From: Phytophthora quininea
Taxonomy: Eukaryota > Oomycota > Peronosporomycetes > Peronosporales > Peronosporaceae
Length of the DNA: 40,978 bases
Reading direction: 5' to 3'
Assembly (NCBI GenBank): GCA_011947345.1
Contig: JAAVTG010000529.1
Location: forward strand, 1 to 40,978
In this document: piece after piece, positions 10,109 to 21,857 of the stretch
Layout of the letters: each line of letters starts with the position of its first letter
Numbering within the stretch: the stretch's first letter is position 1
The notes under the pieces: model-generated
Told to the model about the DNA's origin: nothing
Database searches by the model: none
Seen by the model: only the letters and a program-made list of their open reading frames with translations
Position numbers and translations under genes: made by a program

Positions 10109-10822
10109 TCTGCTTCGTGATCGTAGCTGGGTCAATCGGCGAATGCGGTGCGGAGCGTTCTGCTCCGTGCGAGAACATTGCCTACAGGCCTGCGCCGCTT
10201 CGCGGTGTTCTAAGTTGGAATTACTCGCAGGAAGTCAGCGCAAGAGTTCAGCATGACAATGCAGCGGGCCTGGGCAAGTTCCCCGTCGGAACAGCAAGAC
10301 AAGTGCTGGCAGTTAGTGCGCCAATGTTGCATTGATGCCGAGTAAGACGAGCGCTACAGGAGGACCTGCACCACAGCAGCCTCGATCAGCAAACGAATTT
10401 CGGTGATCAACAATCTACAGTCAGCAGGCGCAATCGCGATGCAGTCGGAGCAAGTAGTAATGCAGGCCGTCTATCGGCCCGCTGGAGTGTCCGCGGCATG
10501 TCGTGCCTTTGGCAGCAGCGCCACGATTAGCCGAGCGGAATCCGCTGCGGATCCCAAGCTGAGGCGCGCTCCGCCAGTCGTCGTTTTCGCTAGTCCCACT
10601 CGTAATCATCCGGGTTACGCGCTGTCCGGCCCATCACCGTTCACCCAGTCACGTCGAGCGTTGCAGCTGATTCGCGCAGCCTGCGAGCGAATGGCATCCG
10701 GCCATCGGTCTGCGTCGCCAAAGTGTCAAAATGGTGCTCATCTCCCTGCACGCGCGAGCCTCAGGGGCCGTTGATGTCCACTATCGATTCGACCCAGGTG
10801 CGCGCAGAGCTTCGCTGCCATC
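10109..10822. other. Intergenic region between the divergent TRP-like and MET10-like genes
   Basis: 714 bases must contain both promoters. A weak initiator-like match (10 of 14) lies on the minus strand near 10140. An open frame at 10403-10774 on the plus strand has no recognisable motif, and I take it as chance. I see no repeat or RNA gene. Confidence 0.4.
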
Positions 10823-13800
10823 ATGTCGACCGCCGCCAGCCTGCAAGTGGAAGACGCGTTCGCGCCTGCGGCCGGCGCCAAGCTGGCCGTGGAGCTGGCT
10901 GTGGACGAGAGCGCCAGCGACGTCAGCACGGCCTCGCTGCCCACGCCACCGCACAAGCCCCGGCAGACGCGCCTGGACCTGCGCCGCCACACGTTCCCAC
11001 GGGCAGACCACTTTTGCTCGGGCGCGGATGCTGTCCTCCACGTCGCCAGCCATGTCAGCGCCAACGTCTTCGATTACCCGTTGCTGGCGGCTGCTGACAG
11101 CAAGCAGGCGCAGCATATCAAGCAGAACGCCCGCGCTCGTGTCGTGACGCTTGAGATCCGCCCGGAGCTGCGGATGCCATGCGTGGCGCACTCGCAGTCG
11201 GCGCCTCGTCTTCAGCGCTCGTGCCATCGCAGACGCTGCCGCTGTTCTTGCCGAGCCTCTTCCAGCTGGCCCAAGGCTCGCAGTCGGCACCGGCGGTATT
11301 TCACGTGTCCTGCGAAGCGATCCGACGCGACATGGCCGTCGCCAGCTCGTACGAGCCATTGTATGCGCTGCAGCACTCGGGCGCGGTTCTGCTGAACTCG
11401 TCGTCACCTCAGGAGTGCCATGATTTGGCGGTGGTGGCTCACGTGGCTGCGCAGCGCCTACACAAGCTGTTCGTGCACTTCTACGATGGTGCTCGTGTTG
11501 CTCGCGAGTTGGCCAAGGTCGAGACGCTCACCGAGCAGGCGTTGGAGAACCTGGCGACGATCGAGAGCTCGGCGTCGAGTGTCCCCACCTCATCAGATGT
11601 GGCTGAGCAGGTGCAGAGCGTCATGAATGACCTTTTCCACGTCCTTCAGTGCCAATACAATGTGTACGAGTACTTTGGTGCCAAGGACGCCAAGTACGTT
11701 GTCGTGGTGGTCGGTGAGGCCGCCGCTGCACTCAAGCAGGCTGCTGCGTACGAGCAGATGCTAGGAGCCAAAGTGGGTGTCGTGCAAGTGCGTGTGCTGC
11801 TGCCGTGGTCGCACGCCCTGTTTGCGCGTGCGCTGCCCGCTACCGTGAAGCGTGTGGTGGCGCTGGAGAATGTGGCACCGAGCTCCCTGACCTTCCAGCG
11901 TGGCCTGCTGACACAGAACCTGCAGGTGTTCTTCCAGACTTCGCACTGGAAGCCTGTTGTGGAGACTACTCCGGTTGTGGTGACGGGCGTGTACGGCGGT
12001 GTGTTCCGCAACAGTGCCTTCTCTACTGGCATGGGGCGAGCTGTACTTCGTCAAGCGGCTGCTTCTCCTTCTCGCCGGTCTTTCGTCGTGGCCAAGAACG
12101 AGGAGCTGTATGATGCTGCCCTCGTGAACGCTGCGTCTGAGAGCAACCAGGCCACCAAGCTGGATGTGATTTTCGGCGAGTCGCTGGAGCTCGAAGGATC
12201 GGCAGCGTACAAGAAGCAATTCTTGTTCTACGGCTTTGACGATGTCGAAGCCGGTGCCTCTCGTGCTGGCACCGAGACGAGCAAGCTTTTCGAGTCGACG
12301 CTGGGCCTGCTCAACAAGAACCCTCCACGCGTATCAGCGCCGTCGTGACACACAGTGCTGGTGAAGAGGTCGCTGCTCGCCCTGTTAGCACTCTCGAGGT
12401 GCGTGTGGCGCTGGATGGCGGTAACAGCCCTACTACTTCGGAACCGATTGAACAGGCCGACGTCGTGGTTGTGACTCGTCGCGAGCTGCTCGCCCATTAC
12501 GATGTAGCCCGCAGTGTGAAGCGTGGCGGCAAGCTGCTGGTGTTGGCTGGCTGGAAGACTTCGGACGACGTCGATGAGCGCGCCGCGTTCAAGCAGCAAG
12601 TGGCTTCGCGCGATCTCCAATTGCTCGTCGTGGATGTAACTGAGTTGGCAACCCGTGTGGAGGATGACGCAGTAGCTGCGGTTGGCCCGCAGGTGGCGTT
12701 CTTCAAGGCTTCCGGTTTGTACGACGAAAGCGTGGTGCTGGCGCTCCTGGAGGCGCAATTCCCGCGGAAAAGCACGCTACGTTGCGTCCGTTCGTGTCTG
12801 CTGTGTGGGGCGATGCTTTGACGCTCTCCTACCCATCGACCGAGTGGCTGTCGGCTACGGATGTGGACGCTGAAGTAGCTGCCCAGCCGCTGACCGCATT
12901 CTCTAGCGTTGCGAATAGCAAGGTGCCGTTTGCCAGCAGCGCGAAGGCGACAAGCAATGGCGCTAAGACCGCAGGGAAGCGTCGCTCATTCGCTGATGTG
13001 TCTCGCGAAACCAAGACGGCGTGGCAATTGATGTTCCCTGGTGCATTCGAGGCCCGCCACGATGTGCGTGCTCACGTGACGGACATTGTGACGGTAACCA
13101 AATGGGAGCGCTTGACGCCGGAGGACTACTCGCGCAACGTGTTCCACATGGAGATGGATACAACCAACACGGCGATCAAGTACCGCATCGGTGAGGCTTT
13201 GGCTGTTTTCGCTCATAACGACGAGAAGGCCGTCGTGAGGTTCCTCCAATCGTACAATGTGGAGCCGGAGTCGCTCGTGTCGCTGCCTGTGGCGGAGAAG
13301 AAGAAGAAGGGCGAACCTGCTTCTGGCCCTAGCGAGGAGACGTTGACTTACTTCCAGTTGTTTTCCCATGTGCTTGACATCTTTGGTCGACCGTCGAAGA
13401 AGTTCTACCAGGCGCTGCTGGAGCGCGCCACGGACGAGAAGGAGAAAACGACGCTGGTAGCTTTGTTGGATGTCGATGGCAAGGATGAATACAAGCGTCG
13501 TGTGGACGAGACGGTGACCTTCGCAGAGCTGCTCGAGGAGTTCCCATCCGCTCGCCCGACGATGCAGGACTTGCTGACGCTGATTCCGCGCATCAAGCCG
13601 CGCCACTACTCTATTGCGTCGAGCATGAAGATGAACCCGACGAGTGTGCACTTGTTGATTGTGGTGCACGACTGGACCACTCCAAGCGGTAAGTATTGCA
13701 TTGGCCAGGCCACTCGTTTCCTTTCCGGCGTCAAGGTGGGCCAGAAGCTCTCAGTGTCGGTCTGCTCGTCGGTGATGAAGCTGCCGACGAACCCAGAGGA

Positions 13801-14253
13801 CCCGATTGTCATGGCTGGTCTGGGTACGGGCATGGCCCCGTTCCGCGCATTCATCCAGGAGCGTGCGTTCTTACGTTCGCAGGGCGTCAAGGTCGGCCCC
13901 GTGGCGCTGTACTTTGGCAGTCGCCACAAATCCAAGGAGTACCTCTACGGCAATGAGCTGGACGAGTACGAGCGCGACGGGTTGGTCACCTACCTGCGTT
14001 GCGCGTTCTCGCGTGACCAGGCCCACAAGGTCTACATCCAGGACAAGATCGCCGAGGACAAGGAGATCCTGGCGGACTTGCTGCTGCGCCAGAACGGCCA
14101 CTTCTACCTGTGCGGTCCGACGTGGCCCGTGGCCGACGTGCGCGAGGCGCTAGTGAGCTCGTTCATGGAGGTGGGGGACTCGACCGCCGCCACGCGAACG
14201 CGACGATCGAGCGCATGCGCGAGGAGGGCCGCTACGTGCTGGAGGTGTACTGA
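10823..14253 (+). CDS. MET10: Sulfite reductase (NADPH) flavoprotein alpha subunit, MET10-like
   Basis: ATG at 10823 (MSTAASLQVEDAFAPAAGAK). The N-terminal half is PFOR-like (SGAVLLNSSSPQECHDLAVV, FVHFYDG), parallel to the MET5-like gene. The C-terminal part is a ferredoxin-reductase-type FAD/NADPH unit: RHYSIASS and GKYCIGQATRFLSG for FAD, GLGTGMAPFRAFIQER and LYFGSRHKSKEYLYGNELDEY for NADPH, YLCGPTWPVADVREAL, and an end in LEVY with the usual aromatic final residue. It passes electrons from NADPH to the siroheme beta subunit. Four single-base gaps: about 11165-11170, about 12337-12341, about 12778-12782, and the G run 14173-14177. The last restores the true end at TGA 14251-14253; without it the frame runs to 14278 with an unrelated tail. 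Repaired length is 1144 residues (yeast Met10 is slightly over 1000). Confidence 0.87.
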
Positions 14254-14632
14254 GCCGACTGTAGTCCAGAGGTTTTAACGAGAACTTGTGAACAAAATCT
14301 TTCGACTCTAAACTCCAGAACGCGTTTCTGGCAGATACGTGTATCGGCGAGAGTGCGCCCGCTCCACAAGAAGAATCGCAGGATCGGCGCTGCGACAGCG
14401 ATCGTTTACCGGCGTCGTCGGCGTCGCGTGCAGGCAAGCAAAGGCAAACTGCTGCTAGAGAATCACCGCGTTTACCAGGCATATTTACGTCCACAATCAC
14501 GGGTGATGATCAGGCAAATGGCAGTCTCGTCAACTAACGTTTGTGCTGAGGTGACCACAACGTTCGTTTGCATGAGGAGAGAGCTCACTTTTGAATTGGA
14601 AGCCCCGAGTTCATTTCGAACATCACAGCGAA
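14254..14632 (+). promoter_or_regulatory. Upstream region of the ABC transporter with an oomycete initiator-like element
   Basis: 379 bases between the MET10-like stop and the transporter start. TCACTTTTGAATTG at 14586-14599 matches the oomycete initiator TCAYTYYNCAWTTT at 12 of 14 positions, about 35 bases before the ATG at 14633. That is a normal place for a transcription start in these compact genomes. Nothing else stands out. Confidence 0.5.
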
Positions 14633-17600
14633 ATGGACACCGACGACAGCAGCGAACTGTCAATCCCGACGATCAGGTATGATAGTGGCAAGACGCTCAT
14701 GGCGCGGGGTCCTTTGGAACTGCACGAGCACATGGCTTCTCGCATTGAAAAAGCACTGGGAAGGGAATTGCCGCAGATGGAGGTGCGTTTCAAGGACGTC
14801 TCGGTGTCAGCAGACATTGTGGTCAAGGATAAAAATGCCACCGGAACCGAGCTACCTACGCTCACGAGCGAGTTGTCGAAGACTATCCGTGGCTTGCTTG
14901 TCAACAAGCTCACTGCGAAGAAGCAGATTCTCAAGAATGTGAGCGGTGTGTTCAAGCCTGGCACGATCACGCTCGTGATCGGTCAGCCTGGGTCAGGCAA
15001 GTCCTCGCTCATGAAGTTGTTGAGCGGCCGCTTCCCAAGTGGGAAGAACGTAACAATTGATGGCAACGTCACGTACAACGGCATCTCTGAGATGGAGCTG
15101 CACAAGCGCGTACCGCAGTTTGTTTCGTACGTCCCGCAGCGCGACAAACATTACCCCAAGCTGACTGTGAAAGAGACACTGGAGTTTGCACACGCATGTT
15201 GCGGTAGCAATCTCTCTGAACATGATGCGAACTCTCTCGTGCACGGCACCCCGGAAGAAAACTTAAAGGCATTGGAAGCAGCTCGAGCGATGCTCAAGCA
15301 CCACCCAGAGGTCGTGATCCAGCAACTTGGTCTCGACAATTGCCAGGACACTATCGTTGGAGACGCGATGCTGCGAGGCGTATCTGGGGGCGAGCGCAAA
15401 CGAGTGACAACAGGAGAGTTGGCGTTCGGGAACAAGTACGTAATGATGATGGACGAGATCAGCACGGGGCTCGATAGCGCTGCCACCTTCGACATCATCA
15501 CCACCCAGCGCAGTATCGCCAAAAAGTTCCGCAAAACGGTTGTGATCTCTCTACTCCAGCCCTCACCCGAAGTGTTTGCTCTTTTCGACGATGTCATGAT
15601 TTTCAACGACGGCCACATCATTTACCATGGGCGGTGCGCAGAAGCTTTGGAATACTTCGAGAACTTGGGCTTCAAATGTCCTCCGAGTCGCGACGTAGCA
15701 GATTTCTTGATGGACATGGGCACCAACAAGCAGTTTCAGCACCAAGTGAAGCCCACGGGTGCGCGTGAAATCCCTCGATCCCCAAGTGATTTTGCAGCAG
15801 CGTTCCAGCGCTCATCGGCTTATTCGAGCTTACTGGCTGATCTCGATAGGTCCGTGAATTTTGGCCTTGCAGAGGATATGAAGACGCAAATTCTTGTTCG
15901 ACCCGAGTTCAGCCAGAGCTTTTGGGACAGCACTTTTCTGCTGATGCAGCGGCAACTGACAATCACGAGGCGTGAGATGTCGGCACTTGTTGGGCGTATG
16001 ACCATGAGCACCATCATTGCATTGCTCTGCTCGAGCGTTTACTACCAATTCGACACGACGGATGCGCAGTTGGCGATGGGAATCATGTTCGAGTCGATTT
16101 TGAATTTATCGGTGGGCCAGTCAGCGCAGATTCCGACGGTCATGGCTGCTCGCGAGGTTTTTACAAGCAGCGTGGTGCAAACTTTTTCCGTACGGTGTCT
16201 TACGTACTTTCCAGCTCTGTGGTCCAGCTTCCGCCCATTATTGTGGAGACCGTGATGTTTAGCGCTATCGTGTACTGGATGTGCGGCTTCCTGAGTTCGG
16301 TCTGGAGTTTTTGATTTTTGTGGCGGTGCTTTGTTTGATCAACATTGCGCTTGCAGCGTTCTTTTTCTTTCTGGCGTCGGCATCACCAAATCTCAACGTG
16401 GCCAACCCACTGTCTAGCGTTTCAATCGTGTTCTTCGTGCTGTTTGCGGGTTACACCATCACAAAGGACCAAATTCCGGACTACTTGATCTGGACCTACT
16501 GGATCAACCCCGCGGCATGGGGAGTTCGCGCCCTCGCAGTCAACCAATACATCAACGCGCATTTTAAAAAGTGCGAATACGCTGGAATCGACTACTGTGC
16601 GACGTACAACATGACAATGGGCGAATATTCGCTTACGACCTATGAGGTTCCATCCGATAAATTTTGGCTCTGGTACGGACTTGTCTTCATGGTGGCCACG
16701 TATTTTTTCTTTTATTTCTCTCGGTCGTCGCGTTGGAGTACCATCGCTACGAAAGTCCAGAGAATGTTGTCTTGGACACGAAAGATAGACCCGACGCTAA
16801 GGACGGCTACGTCATCGCTCGAACACCGCGCAGCTTTCCTCGACAGACGCATCCGTTATTTCCGTTGAGTCATCGAAAACGAAGCCTTTCATCCCCGTCA
16901 CGGTTGCGTTCAAGGATTTGCGGTACACGGTTCCAGACCCGACCAACGGGAAGAGCACAATTGACTTGCTTAAAGGTATCAGTGGATATGCACTCCCGGG
17001 AACAATTACGGCGTTAATGGGATCTTCCGGTGCTGGTAAGACGACCCTCATGGACGTGATTGCCGGGCGCAAGACAGGCGGCAAGATCCGGGGTCAAATT
17101 TTGCTGAATGGTTATCCTGCTACAGACCTGGCCATCCGCCGCTCCACGGGCTACTGCGAGCAGATGGATATCCACTCGGAAGCATCGACCATCCGTGAAG
17201 CACTGACATTCAGTGCTTTCCTGCGCCAAGGCGCGGATATCAATGATAGCAACAAGTACGATTCCGTGAAGGAATGTTTGGACTTGCTGGACCTGAACTC
17301 GATCGCCGATCAGATCATCCGGGGAGCTCGGTGGAACAAATGAAGCGGCTTGCAATTGGTGTGGAGTTGGCAGCACAACCAAGTGTGTTGTTTCTGGATG
17401 AGCCCACAAGTGGTTTGGATGCTCGATCGGCAAAACTGATCATGGACGGTGTTCGCAAGGTCGCAGACACTGGGCGGACGATATTGTGTACGATCCACCA
17501 ACCCTCAACGGAGGTGTTCCAAGTATTCGATAGCCTCTTGCTGCTAAAACGTGGTGGTGAGACTGTTTTCGCCGGCGAACTCGGCCAAAATGGATTCAAA

Positions 17601-18709
17601 ATGATCGAGTACTTCGAGGCGATAGACGGCACCTCGAAGTTGGAGCCTGGCTATAATCCCGCAACGTGGATGCTGGAGGTGATCGGTGCCGGCGTAGGCA
17701 ACAGCAACAGCGGCAAACCAGACTTTGCGAAAATTTTCAAGTCCAGTGAGCACTTTAAACGCCTCTTGTCGAATTTGGATCAGGAAGGAGTCTCTCGACC
17801 GTGCGAGGAATTACCTGCCTTGGAATTCAGCGATAAGCGTGCTGCGACCGAGATGACACAGATGAAATTTCTGATGAGACGGTTCTTCAACATGTACTGG
17901 CGAACAGCGTCGTTTAACTTGACTCGTTTTGCGATTTCACTGGGCCTCGGCCTCGGATTTGGGCTTACGTATGTCGGTGCTGACTACACTTCGTACTCAG
18001 GCATCAATTCGGGAATGGGAATGGTGTACTTGGCGATGGGGTTTATCGGGATTGTATCATTCAACGGAATGATCCCCGTAGCAGCGGAGGACCGCGCTGT
18101 CTACTATCGCGAACGAGCTGCACAAACTTACAGCGCTCTATGGTACTTTTTGGGCTCAGTATCATAGAGATCCCGTACGTTGTCGTAGCCGTGTTAGTGT
18201 TCTTGGCACCGTTCTTCCCCATGGTTGGATTTACTGGGGTGGGCACTTTCCTGATGTGCTGGCTCATCCTCGTGCTGCATGTGCTGCAACAAGCTTACAT
18301 GGCCGAGCTGCTTGTCTTCCTGCTGCCAAACCTGGAAGTTGCTGAGATTGTTGGAGTACTGGTCACGCTGATATCCTACTTGTTTTCGGGTTTCAGCCCG
18401 CCGGCTTCGTCTTTACCATCGGCAACCGTGTGGCTGTACGACATCACGCCCATGACTTACAGCCTCGCGGTTATGTCGACTGTCGTTTTCGGGAGCTGCG
18501 CTAGTGAAGGCGACGTTGGGTGCGAACAATTGACGAATGTGCCGCCGTCTCTTCCGGACGGCGTGACGGTGAAGGAATACCTGGAGGCCAACTTTTTGAT
18601 GAAGCACAGTGAGGTCTGGCGGAACTGCGGGATAATGCTCGCCTTTGTCTTCATCTTTGGTTTGATGACCCTCCTGGCAATGCGATTTCTCAACTATCAG
18701 AAGAGATAG
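14633..18709 (+). CDS. Full-size PDR-type (ABCG) ABC transporter
   Basis: ATG at 14633 (MDTDDSSELSIPTIRYDSGK). The order is NBD1-TMD1-NBD2-TMD2, the reverse topology of PDR transporters. NBD1 has Walker A GQPGSGKSS, signature VSGGERKR and Walker B VMMMDEISTGLDSA. NBD2 has Walker A GSSGAGKTT, a PDR-style signature region SSVEQMKRLAIGVEL and Walker B VLFLDEPTSGLDAR. Both membrane domains carry about six hydrophobic spans and the conserved REVFYKQRGANFF and YYRERAAQTYSALWYFLG segments. Six single-base gaps interrupt it: 16158-16162, about 16295-16302, about 16715-16722, about 16831-16836, 17321-17324 and about 18154-18158. Supplying one base at each gives 1360 residues, normal for oomycete PDR proteins. 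Such pumps export lipophilic compounds, and in oomycetes are linked to drug and plant-metabolite efflux; the substrate here is unknown. Confidence 0.9.
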
Positions 18710-18956
18710 CTAATGGTGCGAACGTTATTCTGACAAGTTGCTATTGCAAGTTGCTATTGCTTTGACGACTATCTTATACTCTCTGAAAAGCCAGAGCTGA
18801 AAGGCGCTCGACTTCTCCGACTTCATGCTGTCACTTCAAACTGCTCTGCAGGACGTAATGGCCGAGAGAAGTCGCCAGAAACGTGAGTTTTACAGCGAGC
18901 TCATTTCGCAATTCCCCTCTTACCTGCGCAGCGACCTACTTGGTGGATATACAGGC

Positions 18957-19424
18957 ATGCGAGTGGCTCTGTGGATACAAACGGCGGTAGCAGCGATACT
19001 CATAACCGGCGGGGTCAGTCACGGCAACACCTACAACATCCGCCGTCAGCTTCAAGCCCCAGCAACGATCGGGCAACCGCCAACCTTCACGACCGAGACT
19101 GCGTACTACAGCTGCGCCTACGCTGCCCGCGGCAAGTGGTGCTGTGCGCAGTCGAATCACGGAGCAGGAGGGCCTTACTGTTGGGATGTTGGATCCGCAA
19201 CTTCTACCTGCAAGGAGACGTTTTCGCTGTGGAATCGTCAGAATATCATTTGCTGTACAAGAAGCGCGGCTGACTGCATCCTCACGTATGCAGGCGCGAT
19301 GCCAACTGCCCCTCCCGCTTCAGCGACGACAAAGCAAACTATTATTCAGGCGGCAGCAACACCAGCAACCCAGCAGCAGCAGACGTCCCAACCAGCCCCA
19401 AAGCCCCCGACGACCAAAACATAG
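18957..19424 (+). CDS. Small secreted protein with 8-Cys domain (paralog of the head of the TRP-like protein)
   Basis: About 155 residues from the ATG at 18957 (MRVALWIQTAVAAILITGGV), chosen because it begins a signal peptide. An upstream in-frame ATG at 18825 adds 44 polar residues and would bury it. The Cys domain follows the order C, CC, C, C, CC, C (YYSCAYA, KWCCAQSN, PYCW, CKETFSLWNRQN, IICC, ADC), giving eight cysteines and probably four disulfides. The same order and many of the same residues are in the head domain of the minus-strand gene at 5315-10108. The C-terminus is a Pro/Gln/Thr tail. I do not recognise the domain by name. No RxLR motif follows the signal peptide, so there is no support for calling it an RxLR effector. 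A role at the cell wall or outside the cell is inference. Confidence 0.72.
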   Translation: MRVALWIQTAVAAILITGGVSHGNTYNIRRQLQAPATIGQPPTFTTETAYYSCAYAARGKWCCAQSNHGAGGPYCWDVGSATSTCKETFSLWNRQNIICCTRSAADCILTYAGAMPTAPPASATTKQTIIQAAATPATQQQQTSQPAPKPPTTKT

Positions 19425-19474
19425 CCCATACAAAAGTACTGTAAATGATACATATTTTTCTTCTTTGGATTTCG

Positions 19475-21857
19475 ATGGACGTCGATCTTGGCAAGGTGCC
19501 CAATGCCTGGCAGTTCATGCTGCCGTGGTGCGAGAACCTGCGCGACCGCGTGGGGTACACGTACGGGAGCCCGAGAGATCCGCCAGACCAGTTTGTGCGG
19601 GGCCTGAAAATTTACCCCCGCGCAAGTCCTCCACCAGCCAGCTAGACGAGGAGTTTGAGCGCGAGTACGTGCAACAGCGCCAGAAGCTGCGGGAGACGCT
19701 GGCTCTGCTGGCTGTCGTGGCTCGGGCGAATAACGACGTGTGGAGGCGGCTGCTGGTGCACGCCAAAGTGCTGAATTACAAGTTCTCAGTGCTCGAGCTG
19801 TTGGACGGCGAGCTCCCAGCGCGGTTTTGGATCCAGCGGCCGTTCGGCAGAGACATCTCCCACGACGACTACGACAACCTTGTCCGAGGCATCTTCGTGC
19901 AGGGAATCGACGCCGATGCGGCTTTGAACGGAGACTTGGTGCAGTTCTGTGGGGTGGGGCAGCACACCAAGTACAGCAAAGAGTACAAGGCCACATTGAC
20001 GCAGATTGTCGATCTATGGAGGGAAAATCAGTCGAAGCCTGGAGATATTCCCGATGAGATTGAGGTCTCGATGATTGTGTACATTGAGCCAATGTCGATG
20101 AGGAGTCCTGGGGCAGTGGTGAAGTACGTCCAAAACGTGATTCGAGCCATTCGCCATATCCGTGACAGCTCCTGGAAGAAAATGACAGCCAGGACAACCT
20201 GCCCACGAGTGACATTTGTGCTGGAATCGGTGCTGGGGGATCTTCGGCCTATACAGATTAGATCCGGATTGGGTGCGTTAATGGAAGACCTGACTCGCGA
20301 AGGAATTCGGTGTTCGGGGTTGAGTTTCCGTCAACAGATCGGGAACGCTTTGGCAGCACCTGCCAAGAGAGGAGGTGCGCGTAAAGCTATTGGAAAGCTG
20401 CTGACCAACGTGTTTGGTGGAGCAGCCAGTGCAGGCAGAATTGCACTCGATACACGATGCGGGATCGCTGCAGAACCTATGACTGGACCACGGTTCTCCA
20501 AAACTGATGTGGAGACAACATTCAACTGGGCTCGGTTAATTTCCACTGCGAGCCCTCGCGTTGCTGGTTTTTCGAGCGCATGTGCTCATCGGCTGCGGCA
20601 AATCAGTCAACTTCGAATTTGTCCATTGTGATGCAGGAAGACGGCAGTGCAGAGTTGTTCCGATGGAGGTGGCAGTGGGTTTGCTATGGTTTCTTCTCCA
20701 GGAGAGCTCGTCGGTACTCGCGATTGGAGAACCTCACGCTTCGAGACGTGCGCATCATCGCGCAAGATGTTGAGGCAATGCGTGCTGTACTCGCTTCTGA
20801 TAATCCTGAAGAAGACTTGCTTGGTTTGGTACCAAGTCAGCAACAAGGTGGTGATGTGAATATTAAGGCAAATGCTTCTATCAGACTGCAGCCGATGGAT
20901 GCAACTGAAGATCTTGGCAACAATTCAAACTTCAAGGTAGGAAGAAAATTACGTGGCGTCAAATTGCTGAACAACAGCGTTGATGACGGATGGGTAGATG
21001 TTTTGATCCCTGGCTTTGGCAAGTGTCAAACGCGTCGAGCAGATCTGGTACACAATGAAGGAGTGCTGTTACCTGCTGATACGAGTGGGATTTCCTCACT
21101 CGTCGTCGCTTTTTGTGAAGACCCTGAGCACGAAGTTCTGCTGCGCTTCCTTGAGCTCGTTGGAAGTGAACTGAAATATCTGACTTTGCAATTATCGAGC
21201 TTCAACACAAGTGACTTGACGAAAGTTGCTGCAACTTGCCCCAATCTTGTTGAGATAGCTATTTGTACGCCTGGGGTTGAGGCTCGTTTCCGTGCTCGCG
21301 ACTTTCAACAAGGTCAAGGTCTGGTTGCGCTTACAGGCGATCCAGTTGCCTTCGAGGATGTCACCGCGATTGTGCGATTGCTTTGCGTACCTGGCACCCC
21401 ATTTGCCGATCCTACGAGACGCCTGCGGGTTCGAACGCGCCGTGATTATGAGCGTCGAGCTTCAGTCCCACCTTTGGACGAACTTTGTGTAACGCTGCTG
21501 CTGATGCTTCGGTTGAATCACTCGCTGGAATACCTGGACGTTGTTTCTAACGAGCTCGACTTGGCATTTATGATGCTCTTGAAAGCGCAGCACCTTGAAA
21601 AGCTGGCAGCAGTCGGCGAGGCGTTGCCGATAGAATCCAAGCTTGCCTTTATAAGTGTTATGGATTCGCAACATCCTACCAAGGTTACGAAGAAGGCTCG
21701 AAGGACGCGCTCGTCGACGACGTCACTATGTCTCCACGATCTTGATCGAAATGTTGTCGACTTGATCTTTACGTTTGCAGCAAAACCCGCAACGCGAAAG
21801 GTGTACTTTCGCATTGGACAGGAGTTTGAAGGGCGATGCGATTATTTGCCAGTTTAG
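19475..21857 (+). CDS. Unrecognised large protein of about 794 residues (oomycete-type hypothetical)
   Basis: Probable ATG at 19475 (MDVDLGKVPNAWQFMLPWCE); an in-frame ATG at 19445 is possible. The reading frame continues through two single-base gaps: AAAA 19607-19610, joining FVRGLK to NLPPRKSST, and TTTTT 20568-20572, joining RVAGF to FERMCSSAAANQ. The N-terminal half is mixed and charged (FWIQRPFGRDISHDDYDNLV). The C-terminal half has spaced leucines resembling degenerate leucine-rich repeats (LKYLTLQLSSFNTSDL, CPNLVEIAI, LEYLDVVSNELD, LEKLAAVG). There is no signal peptide and no membrane span. I cannot name a family, and no catalytic motif is visible. It is convergent with CFAP221 downstream. 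Confidence 0.6.

Noticed and set aside
10403..10774. 123-residue plus-strand frame in the TRP/MET10 spacer
   Set aside because: No recognisable motif, no neighbour support and atypical composition; the spacer must hold two promoters.
12330..14178. Programmed ribosomal frameshifting in the MET10-like gene
   Set aside because: There are four breaks at unrelated sequences, and similar one-base losses occur throughout the window. Sequence error explains all of them more simply.
14633..18709. Treating the PDR transporter as a pseudogene
   Set aside because: All six breaks are single missing bases, there are no internal stops apart from those they cause, all ATPase motifs are intact, and the repaired length is normal.
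18825..18956. 44-residue N-terminal extension of the secreted 8-Cys protein
   Set aside because: It would place the signal peptide inside the protein. The paralogous head domain also begins with a signal peptide starting MR.
18957..19424. RxLR or Crinkler effector
   Set aside because: After the signal peptide the sequence has RRQL, not RxLR, and no dEER or LFLAK motif.
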